This document shows, one piece after another, positions 1-7,293 of a stretch of 64,000 bases of DNA. Below the pieces are notes generated by a model, which worked only from the letters and a program-made list of their open reading frames with translations, searched no databases and had not been told where the DNA came from. A program made the position numbers and the translations under genes. Numbering within the stretch: the first letter of the stretch is position 1; each line of letters opens with the position of its first letter. The DNA comes from Streptomyces lincolnensis (lineage in GTDB: Bacteria > Actinomycetota > Actinomycetes > Streptomycetales > Streptomycetaceae): assembly GCF_021173675.1 (NCBI RefSeq), contig NZ_JAIHON010000009.1, forward strand, positions 124,001 through 188,000, in the 5' to 3' direction.

Positions 1-1
1 C

Positions 2-706
2 AGCGGCCCCGAGCGGCGGCTCGACATGATGCTGCGCCTGGGCCCCTACGGCGACGGTTTCGGCGTACGCCCGGACGGCCTGAGCCTGGACCGGCTGCTC
101 GCGCGTCCCCACGGCATCGACCTCGGGCCGCTCACGTCCCGGTTGCCGCAGCCGCTGAAGACCAGGAGCGGCAAGGTGGAGCTGCTGCCGGGACCGATCG
201 CCGAGGACCTGCCCCGGCTCCGGGAGGCGATGACCCGGCGTCCCGACGGGCTCGTCCTCGTGGGCCGCCGCCATCTGCGCTCCAACAACAGCTGGATGCA
301 CAACGTCCCCGCCCTCACCGGCGGCAGCAACCGCTGCACCCTCCAGATCCACCCCGAGGACGCCGAACGCCTCGGTGTCGTGGACGGGGCGCCGGTCCGC
401 GTCAAGGGAGCCGGCGGAGAGGTGACCGCCCCCGCCGAGGTCACCGACGGCGTGCGCCCGGGCGTGGTCAGCCTGCCGCACGGCTGGGGCCACGACCGGC
501 CCGGCACCCGCCTCCGCCACGCCGGTGCCGACCCCGGTGTCAACGTCAACCAGCTCCTCGACGGCAGCCTCCTCGACCCGCTCTCGGGCAACGCGGTCCT
601 CAACGGCGTGCCCGTCGACGTGGCACCCGAGAAGCCCGCCGAGAAGCCCTCCGAGAAGCCCGCCGTGGAGCCCTCCGTGACCGAAAAGCTCACCGCTCTG
701 ACCTGA
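2..706 (+). CDS. Molybdopterin-dependent oxidoreductase, C-terminal part (5' end outside window)
   Basis: The open frame runs in from the left edge, so the N-terminus, Fe-S motifs and Mo/W active-site residue are not visible. What remains looks like the C-terminal molydopterin-dinucleotide-binding lobe of the DMSO-reductase/formate dehydrogenase superfamily: a beta-rich stretch with LVGRRHLRSNNSWMHN, then ALTGGSNRCTLQIHPEDA and a PHGWGH element. These family features contact the pterin cofactor. The last 25 residues are an unusual charged tail with repeated EKPA/EKPS units, which is probably disordered. The family identity is well supported, but the substrate cannot be told from this fragment. 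Confidence 0.85.
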   Translation, partial: SGPERRLDMMLRLGPYGDGFGVRPDGLSLDRLLARPHGIDLGPLTSRLPQPLKTRSGKVELLPGPIAEDLPRLREAMTRRPDGLVLVGRRHLRSNNSWMHNVPALTGGSNRCTLQIHPEDAERLGVVDGAPVRVKGAGGEVTAPAEVTDGVRPGVVSLPHGWGHDRPGTRLRHAGADPGVNVNQLLDGSLLDPLSGNAVLNGVPVDVAPEKPAEKPSEKPAVEPSVTEKLTALT

Positions 707-776
707 GCAAAGCTGTGACCAGGAGTTTTGCGCTTATTGCTCGCATGTCAACGTCTTGTTAACGCCGCTTGACGGG

Positions 777-832
777 ACCTAACGTCATCGCACCGCCGTC
801 CCTGGTGGGATGTTCAAGGGCGAACGTTAGGT
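777..832. promoter_or_regulatory. Perfect 9-bp inverted repeat upstream of the citrate carrier
   Basis: ACCTAACGT at 777-785 and its exact reverse complement ACGTTAGGT at 824-832 lie in the 134-base gap before the carrier. The right arm ends 8 bases before the ATG at 841. The arms are about 4.5 helical turns apart, fitting either a looping operator or two binding sites. A TTGACG hexamer at 769-774 could be a -35 element. No regulator gene is adjacent. Confidence 0.45.
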
Positions 833-840
833 ATCCACAC

Positions 841-2313
841 ATGCTGACCATCCTCGGCTTCGCCATGATCGCGACCTTCCTGGTCCTGATCATGATGAAG
901 AAGATGTCGCCGATCGCGGCGCTCGTGCTGATCCCGGCACTGTTCTGCGTCTTCGTCGGGAAGGGCGCCAAGCTGGGTGACTACGTCATCGACGGCGTCA
1001 CCAGCCTCGCCCCCACCGCGGCGATGCTCATGTTCGCGATCGTCTACTTCGGTGTGATGATCGACGTCGGCCTCTTCGACCCGATCGTGCGCGGGATCCT
1101 GAAGTTCGCGAAGGCCGACCCGATGCGGATCGTCGTCGGTACGGCCATCCTCGCCGCGATCGTCTCGCTGGACGGCGACGGCTCCACCACCTTCATGATC
1201 ACCGTCTCGGCGATGTACCCGCTGTACAAGCGCCTGAAGATGAGCCTGGTCGTCATGACCGGTGTCGCCGCGATGGCCAACGGCGTGATGAACACCCTGC
1301 CCTGGGGCGGCCCGACCGCCCGCGCCGCCACCGCGCTGAAGCTGGACGCCAGCGACATCTTCGTCCCGATGATCCCGGCCCTGGCCGTGGGCCTGCTGGG
1401 CGTCTTCGTCCTCTCGTACGTGCTCGGCATGCGTGAGCGCAAGCGGCTCGGCGTGCTCACGCTGAACGAGGTCCTGGTCGACGAGAAGGCCTCCCTGAAG
1501 GCTGACGTGAAGGTCGAGGAGACCGAGACCGTCCTGGTCGGCGCCGGTTCGGGTGCCTCGGGCACGAGCACCGGTTCGGGTGCCTCCGGCACGGGCAAGG
1601 GCGCGGTCGCCACCGGCGGGTCCGGCTCGGGCACCGACGCCGAGGACGACGAGGCCGGCGACGCCGAGCGCTTCCAGGTCCTCGACCCCAACCGGTCCAC
1701 CCTGCGCCCCAAGCTCTACTGGTTCAACGCGCTGCTCACGGTCACCCTGCTCACCTGCATGATCATGGAGTGGCTGCCGATCCCGGTGCTGTTCCTGCTC
1801 GGCGCCGCGCTCGCGCTCACCGTGAACTTCCCGCACATCCCCGACCAGAAGGCCCGCCTGGCCGCCCACGCGGACAACGTCCTGAACGTCTCCGGCATGG
1901 TCTTCGCCGCCGCTGTCTTCACCGGCGTCCTCCAGGGCACCGGCATGGTCGACCACATGGCCCGCTGGATGGTGGACGTCATCCCCGAGGGCATGGGCCC
2001 GCACATGGCCCTGGTCACCGGCGTCCTGAGCCTCCCGCTCACCTACTTCATGTCCAACGACGGCTTCTACTTCGGTGTCCTGCCGGTGCTCGCCGAGGCC
2101 GGCGCCGCGCACGGCGTCTCGCCGCTGGAGATGGCCCGCGCCTCCCTGGTCGGCCAGCCGCTGCACATGTCGAGCCCGCTCGTCCCGGCCGTCTACGTCC
2201 TGGTCGGCATGGCCAAGGTGGAGTTCGGCGACCACACGAAGTTCGTCGTCAAGTGGGCCGCGCTCACATGCCTCATCATCCTCGGGGCAGGGATCCTCTT
2301 CGGAATCATCTGA
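841..2313 (+). CDS. CitMHS-family citrate/divalent-metal:H+ symporter
   Basis: A 490-residue polytopic membrane protein with about 12 hydrophobic segments, beginning MLTILGFAMIATFLVLIMMKK. The family takes up citrate complexed with Mg2+ or Ca2+ or related metals. Diagnostic stretches include the DGDGSTTFM element and the SNDGFYFG element near the C-terminus. The ATG at 841 is preferred over an upstream in-frame ATG at 769, because translation from 769 adds 24 non-conserved residues across the inverted repeat. The central cytoplasmic loop (about residues 230-275) is replaced by a Gly/Ser/Ala repeat tract of GSGASGT-like units followed by an acidic stretch. An MFS gene follows after 20 bases. 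Confidence 0.9.
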   Translation: MLTILGFAMIATFLVLIMMKKMSPIAALVLIPALFCVFVGKGAKLGDYVIDGVTSLAPTAAMLMFAIVYFGVMIDVGLFDPIVRGILKFAKADPMRIVVGTAILAAIVSLDGDGSTTFMITVSAMYPLYKRLKMSLVVMTGVAAMANGVMNTLPWGGPTARAATALKLDASDIFVPMIPALAVGLLGVFVLSYVLGMRERKRLGVLTLNEVLVDEKASLKADVKVEETETVLVGAGSGASGTSTGSGASGTGKGAVATGGSGSGTDAEDDEAGDAERFQVLDPNRSTLRPKLYWFNALLTVTLLTCMIMEWLPIPVLFLLGAALALTVNFPHIPDQKARLAAHADNVLNVSGMVFAAAVFTGVLQGTGMVDHMARWMVDVIPEGMGPHMALVTGVLSLPLTYFMSNDGFYFGVLPVLAEAGAAHGVSPLEMARASLVGQPLHMSSPLVPAVYVLVGMAKVEFGDHTKFVVKWAALTCLIILGAGILFGII

Positions 2314-2333
2314 CGTTCATGGAGGACATCGTC

Positions 2334-3575
2334 GTGAGGCCCGGTGGGAACCGCGGCTGGCTGCTCCGCCTCGTCATCGCCTTCAGCTTCGCGCAGGGGG
2401 CGGTGTCGATGGCCCGGCCCGCCGTCTCCTACCGGGCCCTCGCGCTGGGCGCGGACGAGCGGGCCATCGGCGTCATCGCGGGCGTCTACGCCCTGCTCCC
2501 GCTGTTCGCCGCCGTCCCGCTGGGCCGCCGCACCGACCACGGCCGCTGCGCGCCCCTGCTGCCGGTCGGCGTGGTCCTGATCGCCGGCGGCTGCGCCCTG
2601 AGCGGCATCGCGAACTCCCTGTGGGCGATGGCGGTCTGGAGCGGGGTGATGGGCCTCGGCCACCTCTGCTTCGTGATCGGCGCCCAGTCGCTGGTGGCCC
2701 GCCAGTCCGCCCCGCACGAACAGGACCGCAACTTCGGCCACTTCACCATCGGCGCCTCGCTCGGCCAGCTGGTCGGCCCGATCGCGGCGGGTGCGCTGAT
2801 CGGCGGCTCCGACATGGCCCGTACGAGCGCGCTGGCGTTGGTGGTCGCAGGCGCGGGAGCGGCGGTCGCGTTCACGTCGTTGTGGCGGATAGAGCACCGC
2901 GACACGACGTCCAAGTCCCGTGCGGAGAAGGGCGACCGGGTCCCCGTCGGGCGCATCCTGAAGGCGCGGGGCGTGCCCGGGGGCATCTTCGTCAGCCTCG
3001 CCGTGCTCTCCGCGACCGACATCCTCACCGCCTACCTCCCGGTGGTCGGCGAGCACCGGGGCATCGCCCCCTCCGTGATCGGCCTGCTGCTCAGCCTGCG
3101 CGCCGCGGCCACGATCGCCTGCCGTCTGGTGCTGACACCGCTGCTGCGCCTGCTGGGCCGCTCCCTGCTCCTGACGGTCACCTGTCTGCTGGCGGCCGTG
3201 CTGTGCGCGGGGATCGCCCTCCCGGTGCCGGTGTGGGCGCTGGCCGTCATGCTGGCCGTCCTCGGCTTCTGCCTCGGCGTCGGCCAGCCCCTGTCCATGA
3301 CCACGGTCGTCCAGGCCGCCCCCGACGGCGCCCGCTCCACCGCCCTCGCCCTCCGCCTCACCGGCAACCGCCTCGGCCAGGTCGCCGCCCCCGCCACGGC
3401 CGGCCTGGTCGCCGGGGTCGCGGGCGTGGCGGCCCCGTTCGTGATGCTGGGCGCGCTGCTGCTGCTGTCCTCCGGCGTCGCGCTGCGCTCGCCGGCGCGG
3501 TCGGCCGGGGACACCGGTGAGGCGCCCGAGCCCCGCCGGAGCGGGGTGGCGTTGAGCCGGAAGAGCGATGACTGA
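2334..3575 (+). CDS. Major facilitator superfamily transporter
   Basis: About 413 residues with 12 predicted transmembrane helices and the usual two six-helix halves. The cytoplasmic loop after helix 2 carries GRRTDHGR, a form of MFS motif A. The GTG at 2334 is chosen because GGAGGAC at 2321-2327 gives an ideal ribosome site 6 bases ahead; the ATG at 2319 overlaps that site. The start follows the citrate-carrier stop by only 20 bases, suggesting cotranscription. The substrate is unknown: the protein could be an exporter or a carboxylate importer. Confidence 0.85.
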   Translation: MRPGGNRGWLLRLVIAFSFAQGAVSMARPAVSYRALALGADERAIGVIAGVYALLPLFAAVPLGRRTDHGRCAPLLPVGVVLIAGGCALSGIANSLWAMAVWSGVMGLGHLCFVIGAQSLVARQSAPHEQDRNFGHFTIGASLGQLVGPIAAGALIGGSDMARTSALALVVAGAGAAVAFTSLWRIEHRDTTSKSRAEKGDRVPVGRILKARGVPGGIFVSLAVLSATDILTAYLPVVGEHRGIAPSVIGLLLSLRAAATIACRLVLTPLLRLLGRSLLLTVTCLLAAVLCAGIALPVPVWALAVMLAVLGFCLGVGQPLSMTTVVQAAPDGARSTALALRLTGNRLGQVAAPATAGLVAGVAGVAAPFVMLGALLLLSSGVALRSPARSAGDTGEAPEPRRSGVALSRKSDD

Positions 3576-3623
3576 CGTGTCGTAGGGCGAGGCTCATCCC
3601 GTTCGCCGTGGATATGTGACAAA

Positions 3624-3664
3624 GAGTCAGGTGAAGTGCGATTTATACGACAATCGTCTGACTC
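3624..3664. promoter_or_regulatory. Inverted repeat in the promoter region of the sortase operon
   Basis: GAGTCAG at 3624-3630 and CTGACTC at 3658-3664 form a perfect 7-bp inverted repeat flanking an A/T-rich segment (TTTATACGACAAT, 3642-3654) that could hold a -10 region. The right arm touches the ribosome site GGAGGA just before the ATG at 3677. It may be an operator or a 5'-leader hairpin. Confidence 0.35.
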
Positions 3665-3676
3665 GGAGGACTTCGC

Positions 3677-4306
3677 ATGCCCACCACTTCTCTGCCACGC
3701 CGCGCGGGAGCGCGCACCGCGGCTCTCGCGGTACTCACCGTCGTGGCGAGCCCGCTGGCCGGGATGCCCGCCGCGGGTGCCGCGCCGATGGCCCCCGGGG
3801 ACAACGGCACCGTCAAGATCCACACAGCTCCGTACGACTCCGTCCCGCGCACCCCCTACGGTGACCCGCGGGACGAGCCGAAGGTCTGCAAGTTCTACAT
3901 CGACGCGGCGCACTTCGACACCGTCCAGCAGATCACCTGGAACATCGAGACCCAGCCGACGGAGCCCGGCGGCGCCACGCTCGACGGTGAGATCACGCTC
4001 GCGGGCGGCGCCGGCCACACCGAGGACCTGACGCTGCCCGACGGGATGTACAAGCTCGTCTGGAAGATCACCGGCGGGTCGGGTACGGGCAAGCAGAAGG
4101 TGTTCCGGGTCGACTGCGTCACCCCGCCCGGCGGACCTGGCGGCCCCGGCGGCCCCGGCGGTCCCAACGGCGGTCCGCCGGCCGGCGGCGGCGGGCTCGC
4201 TCGCGGTGACGCCTTCGCCCCGGTCGCCGGTGCCGCGGCCGTGGGCATCGCCGCGGTCGGCGGGGTGGCGTGGCTCCGGCTCCGCCGTCGCCCGCATGGC
4301 GCGTAG
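3677..4306 (+). CDS. Secreted protein with C-terminal membrane anchor, likely partner of the downstream sortase
   Basis: 209 residues. A Sec-type signal peptide spans residues 1-37 (PRRAGARTAALAVLTVVASP, then an AxA-like AGA|A site). A compact beta-rich domain of about 110 residues with two Cys (VCKFY and RVDCV) follows, then a Gly/Pro linker made of GGPGGP repeats, a hydrophobic stretch (APVAGAAAVGIAAVGG) and an Arg-rich tail. The hydrophobic/Arg end resembles a cell-wall sorting signal, but no LPXTG or LAXTG motif is visible before it. The sortase gene overlaps by 11 bases, implying translational coupling. The core domain is not recognised. Confidence 0.75.
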   Translation: MPTTSLPRRAGARTAALAVLTVVASPLAGMPAAGAAPMAPGDNGTVKIHTAPYDSVPRTPYGDPRDEPKVCKFYIDAAHFDTVQQITWNIETQPTEPGGATLDGEITLAGGAGHTEDLTLPDGMYKLVWKITGGSGTGKQKVFRVDCVTPPGGPGGPGGPGGPNGGPPAGGGGLARGDAFAPVAGAAAVGIAAVGGVAWLRLRRRPHGA

Positions 4307-5147
4307 GCACAGACGCAGGCCCTGGTACCGGACGCGCGCCTACCGCCTGGTGAGGACGGTCGCCGTGACCGTCTCGCTGGTGGCGGGCGGCGTCTGGTGG
4401 GCCCAGGGCGAGGAGCCCGGCGGGGCGGCTTCGGCCGCCCGGCCGGGCTCCCCGGCGGCTCCCGGCGAGGCGTCCCCCGCCGGGGACCGCGGCGACGTGC
4501 GGGGGACGCCGCAGCGGCGTGCGGAGCGGACCGAGGGGGCGGCGGCGCCGGGCCGCCCGGCCGTGCCGCCGCGGGCCCCCAAGGCCTCCTCGACCCCCTC
4601 GACCCGCCCGGCCCCCTCGACCCCTTCGACCCGCCCGGCTCCCGCGCCCCCCCTCCGCCCCCTGTCGCGCTCCCGCGCGACGCGACTCGCCGTTCCCTTC
4701 CTCGACGTCGACGCCCCGGTCACGGGCCTGCGCCTCGACCGCCGGCGCCGGCTGCCCGCACCGCCGGACGACGACCCGAACCTGGTCGGCTGGTTCGAGG
4801 GCGGACCGTCCCCCGGTGAGCAGGGCACCGCCGTCGCCGTCGGCCACCTCGACACCGCGACCGGCCCCGCCGTCTTCGCCGGCCTGGCCGAAGCCGAGCG
4901 CGGCCGCCTGGTCGAGGTGACGCGCGCCGACGGCCGGATCGCCGTCTACGCCGTCGACGCCGTCAAGTCGTACGAGAAGGACCGGTTCCCCAACCGTGAG
5001 GTGTACGGCGCCCGGGGCCGCCCCGAACTGCGGCTGATCACCTGCGGCGGCGACTACGACCGCAGGACCGGCTACTCGGGCAATGTCGTCGTCTTCGCCC
5101 ACCTCGTGCAGACCCGAGAACCGCCCGGGGCCGCGGTCCGGCGCTGA
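4296..5147 (+). CDS. Class F-type sortase
   Basis: 283 residues. An N-terminal basic segment and a single transmembrane helix (TVAVTVSLVAGGVWW) anchor it as a type II membrane protein. A long Pro/Arg/Gly/Ala-rich linker (about residues 40-125, repeats of STPSTRPAP) precedes the catalytic domain. The catalytic residues are His184 in AVGHLDT, Cys250 in LITCGGDYD, and an Arg in the DRRTGYSGN segment. Sortases of this class attach secreted proteins to peptidoglycan in actinobacteria. The ATG at 4296 overlaps the stop of the secreted-protein gene, so that protein is the obvious candidate substrate or partner. Confidence 0.87.
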   Translation: MARRHRRRPWYRTRAYRLVRTVAVTVSLVAGGVWWAQGEEPGGAASAARPGSPAAPGEASPAGDRGDVRGTPQRRAERTEGAAAPGRPAVPPRAPKASSTPSTRPAPSTPSTRPAPAPPLRPLSRSRATRLAVPFLDVDAPVTGLRLDRRRRLPAPPDDDPNLVGWFEGGPSPGEQGTAVAVGHLDTATGPAVFAGLAEAERGRLVEVTRADGRIAVYAVDAVKSYEKDRFPNREVYGARGRPELRLITCGGDYDRRTGYSGNVVVFAHLVQTREPPGAAVRR

Positions 5148-5319
5148 ATCCGGACGTCCGCTTTCTCATCTGCTGGACCGCGATGCCCGATCCGGCCGTT
5201 TCCCTTCCCCGGGCCGCGCACATTCCGTTAACTTCCGTGACCCACAGGCCCCGTTCGGCACGCGCGGGGCATCCGACCACGGAGCATCAGCGCTCAGTCA
5301 GCCCTCGGGGGCATCTGCC

Positions 5320-6666
5320 ATGACACGCGCCATCTCTCTGCACGACGTGAGCAAGACCTACACGCGGGGCGTCCGCGTGGTGGACCGGCTGTCGATGGAC
5401 GTCGAGCCCGGCGAGTTCCTCGTCCTGCTCGGCCCCTCCGGCTGCGGCAAGTCCACCGTGCTCAGGATGATCGCCGGCCTGGAGGACATCACCGAGGGAC
5501 GGCTGCTGCTGGACGGCGAGTACGCCAACGACCTGGTCCCCTCCCAGCGGGACATGGCGATGGTGTTCCAGAACTTCGCGCTGTACCCGAACATGACCGG
5601 CCGCGGCAACATCGGCTTCCCGCTGCGCATCGAGGCCCCCGGCGAGGACCCGGGCCCCCGCGTGGACGCCACCGCCCGCATGCTGGGCATCCAGGACCTC
5701 CTGGACCGCTTCCCCGGACAGCTCTCCGGGGGCGAACGCCAGCGCGTGGCCATGGGCCGGGCCATCGCCCGCCACCCCTCCGCCTTCCTGATGGACGAAC
5801 CGCTCTCCAACCTCGACGCCAAGCTCCGCAACCACTTACGCGCCGAGATCGCCGCGCTCACCCGGGAACTGGGCGTCACCACGGTCTACGTCACCCACGA
5901 CCAGGCCGAGGCCATGTCGCTCGGCGACCGGGTCGCCGTCCTGCGCGGCGGGGTGCTCCAGCAACTGGGCACTCCGCGCTCGGTCTACGCCCTGCCCCGC
6001 AACGTCTTCGTCGCCGCCTTCATCGGCACCCCGCGCATCAACCTGCTGCGCGGCCTGGTCCGGGCCCCGCTCGACGGCGCGATGACCATCAGCCTGGGCA
6101 AGCAGTCCCTGCGGCTGCCCGAACCGCTGTCCCTGGACCACCAGTTGCTCCGTGTCCAGCAGGGCCGCGAGGTCATCGTGGGGCTGCGTTCGGAGGCGAT
6201 CCGGCTCGCCAAGCCGGCCGCTGCCCGCCCCGGCGAGGCGGCGATCAGCGGCCTGGTGGAGCACGTGGAGTTCCAGGGGCACGAGGTCCTGGTCCATTTC
6301 AACACCGGCTCCAGGCCCGCCGTCGTACCCGAGCTGGAGGCGCCGCGCCCCGCCGCCCGTCCGTCCAGGCGCCGCCGCCGGGACGGCGGATCCGTCCTGG
6401 GACGCTTCCGGGAGCGGGCCGGAACCCTGCGCGCCGGCCCGCCGGTGATGCTGGACGAACCGGAGGGTGCCGGACCCGAACCCGAACCGGATCCGTCGGA
6501 CACCCGCCTCCCCGGCGACCTGGTCGTCCGCGCCACCCCCGACATCGACCTCCGCCGCGGTATGCAGGTCCCCCTGCTCGTGGACATCGCCCACCTGTTC
6601 GTCTTCGACCAGCACGGCGAACGCATCTGCCCGGCCCCGGCGCGGCTGCCCGACCTGGAGGAGTGA
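5320..6666 (+). CDS. ABC transporter ATP-binding protein of the MsiK/UgpC/MalK class, with a TTA codon
   Basis: 448 residues. Walker A GPSGCGKST, signature LSGGERQR, Walker B AFLMDEP, the H-loop in VTHDQAEAM and a C-terminal TOBE-type regulatory domain identify the shared ATPase that energises carbohydrate importers. No permease or binding protein is adjacent, so it probably serves transporters encoded elsewhere, as MsiK does. Two things are odd. Codon TTA at 5836-5838, in KLRNHLRAEI, is the rare Leu codon read by the bldA tRNA. An insert at about residues 337-400 (PSRRRRRDGG, then GPEPEPDPSD) makes the protein about 70 residues longer than MsiK (about 378). Confidence 0.9.
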   Translation: MTRAISLHDVSKTYTRGVRVVDRLSMDVEPGEFLVLLGPSGCGKSTVLRMIAGLEDITEGRLLLDGEYANDLVPSQRDMAMVFQNFALYPNMTGRGNIGFPLRIEAPGEDPGPRVDATARMLGIQDLLDRFPGQLSGGERQRVAMGRAIARHPSAFLMDEPLSNLDAKLRNHLRAEIAALTRELGVTTVYVTHDQAEAMSLGDRVAVLRGGVLQQLGTPRSVYALPRNVFVAAFIGTPRINLLRGLVRAPLDGAMTISLGKQSLRLPEPLSLDHQLLRVQQGREVIVGLRSEAIRLAKPAAARPGEAAISGLVEHVEFQGHEVLVHFNTGSRPAVVPELEAPRPAARPSRRRRRDGGSVLGRFRERAGTLRAGPPVMLDEPEGAGPEPEPDPSDTRLPGDLVVRATPDIDLRRGMQVPLLVDIAHLFVFDQHGERICPAPARLPDLEE

Positions 6667-6720
6667 ACCTCCGGCGCGGCTGCGGGACTTGGCGGGACCG
6701 GGCCCGTTAGGCATGGGCCC

Positions 6721-7194
6721 ATGAACGTGCACTTCACCCGAAGCCGGGCGATTCTCACCACCGTCGGCCTCCTGCTGACCGTCGCGGCCCCGACCGCGTA
6801 CGCCGCCCTCGACGACGACACCGCCGCGCCCGCATCGGCACCCGCGCCGGCTCCCGCCCGCGGCGAGCCGTACGTCGAGAGCCGCCTCTTGTTCGGCACC
6901 GCCCGCCCCGACGCTGGCCCGGCCGTCACCGACGCGCAGTTCACCCGCTTCGTCGACCGCGAGGTCACCCCGGAGTTCCCCGAAGGGCTCACCGTGCGGA
7001 GCGGGCGCGGGCAGTGGCGGGACGCGAGCGGGGCGATCGAGAAGGAGCGGTCGTACGAACTGGTCCTGCTGTACCCGGTGCGGAAGGCGGCCGTGAACGA
7101 CCCGAGGATCGAGGAGATCCGCCGGGACTACCGGAAGGCGTTCGGCCAGGAGGCGGTGGCGAGGGTGGACGGCCGGGCGCGCGTCGACTTCTGA
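6721..7194 (+). CDS. Secreted DUF3574-type protein
   Basis: 157 residues with a signal peptide (RAILTTVGLLLTVAAPTAYA), an Ala/Pro spacer, then a small domain of about 110 residues. Motifs include ESRLLFGTARPDAG near the start, and FVDREVTPEFPEGLTV with SYELVLLYP further on, which match my recollection of DUF3574. Function is unknown. The ATG at 6721 lacks an obvious ribosome site. It stands alone between the ABC ATPase gene and the aldehyde dehydrogenase promoter. Confidence 0.7.
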   Translation: MNVHFTRSRAILTTVGLLLTVAAPTAYAALDDDTAAPASAPAPAPARGEPYVESRLLFGTARPDAGPAVTDAQFTRFVDREVTPEFPEGLTVRSGRGQWRDASGAIEKERSYELVLLYPVRKAAVNDPRIEEIRRDYRKAFGQEAVARVDGRARVDF

Positions 7195-7232
7195 ACCGCC
7201 GGACAGGCCTTGGGGCCCACCCTGGCGCCAGA

Positions 7233-7251
7233 AAACTAACATCGCTAGTTT
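7233..7251. promoter_or_regulatory. TetR-type operator upstream of the aldehyde dehydrogenase
   Basis: AAACTAACATCGCTAGTTT is a near-perfect palindrome with 6-bp arms, 42 bases before the ATG at 7294. It matches the 19-bp palindrome at 13718-13736, between a TetR gene and an acyl-CoA dehydrogenase gene, at most positions. The same regulator (13050-13691) therefore probably controls this promoter. Confidence 0.65.
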
Positions 7252-7293
7252 AGGTGCCGGACGACGGAACGGCCCGGCCCCGGAGGAAGCGCG

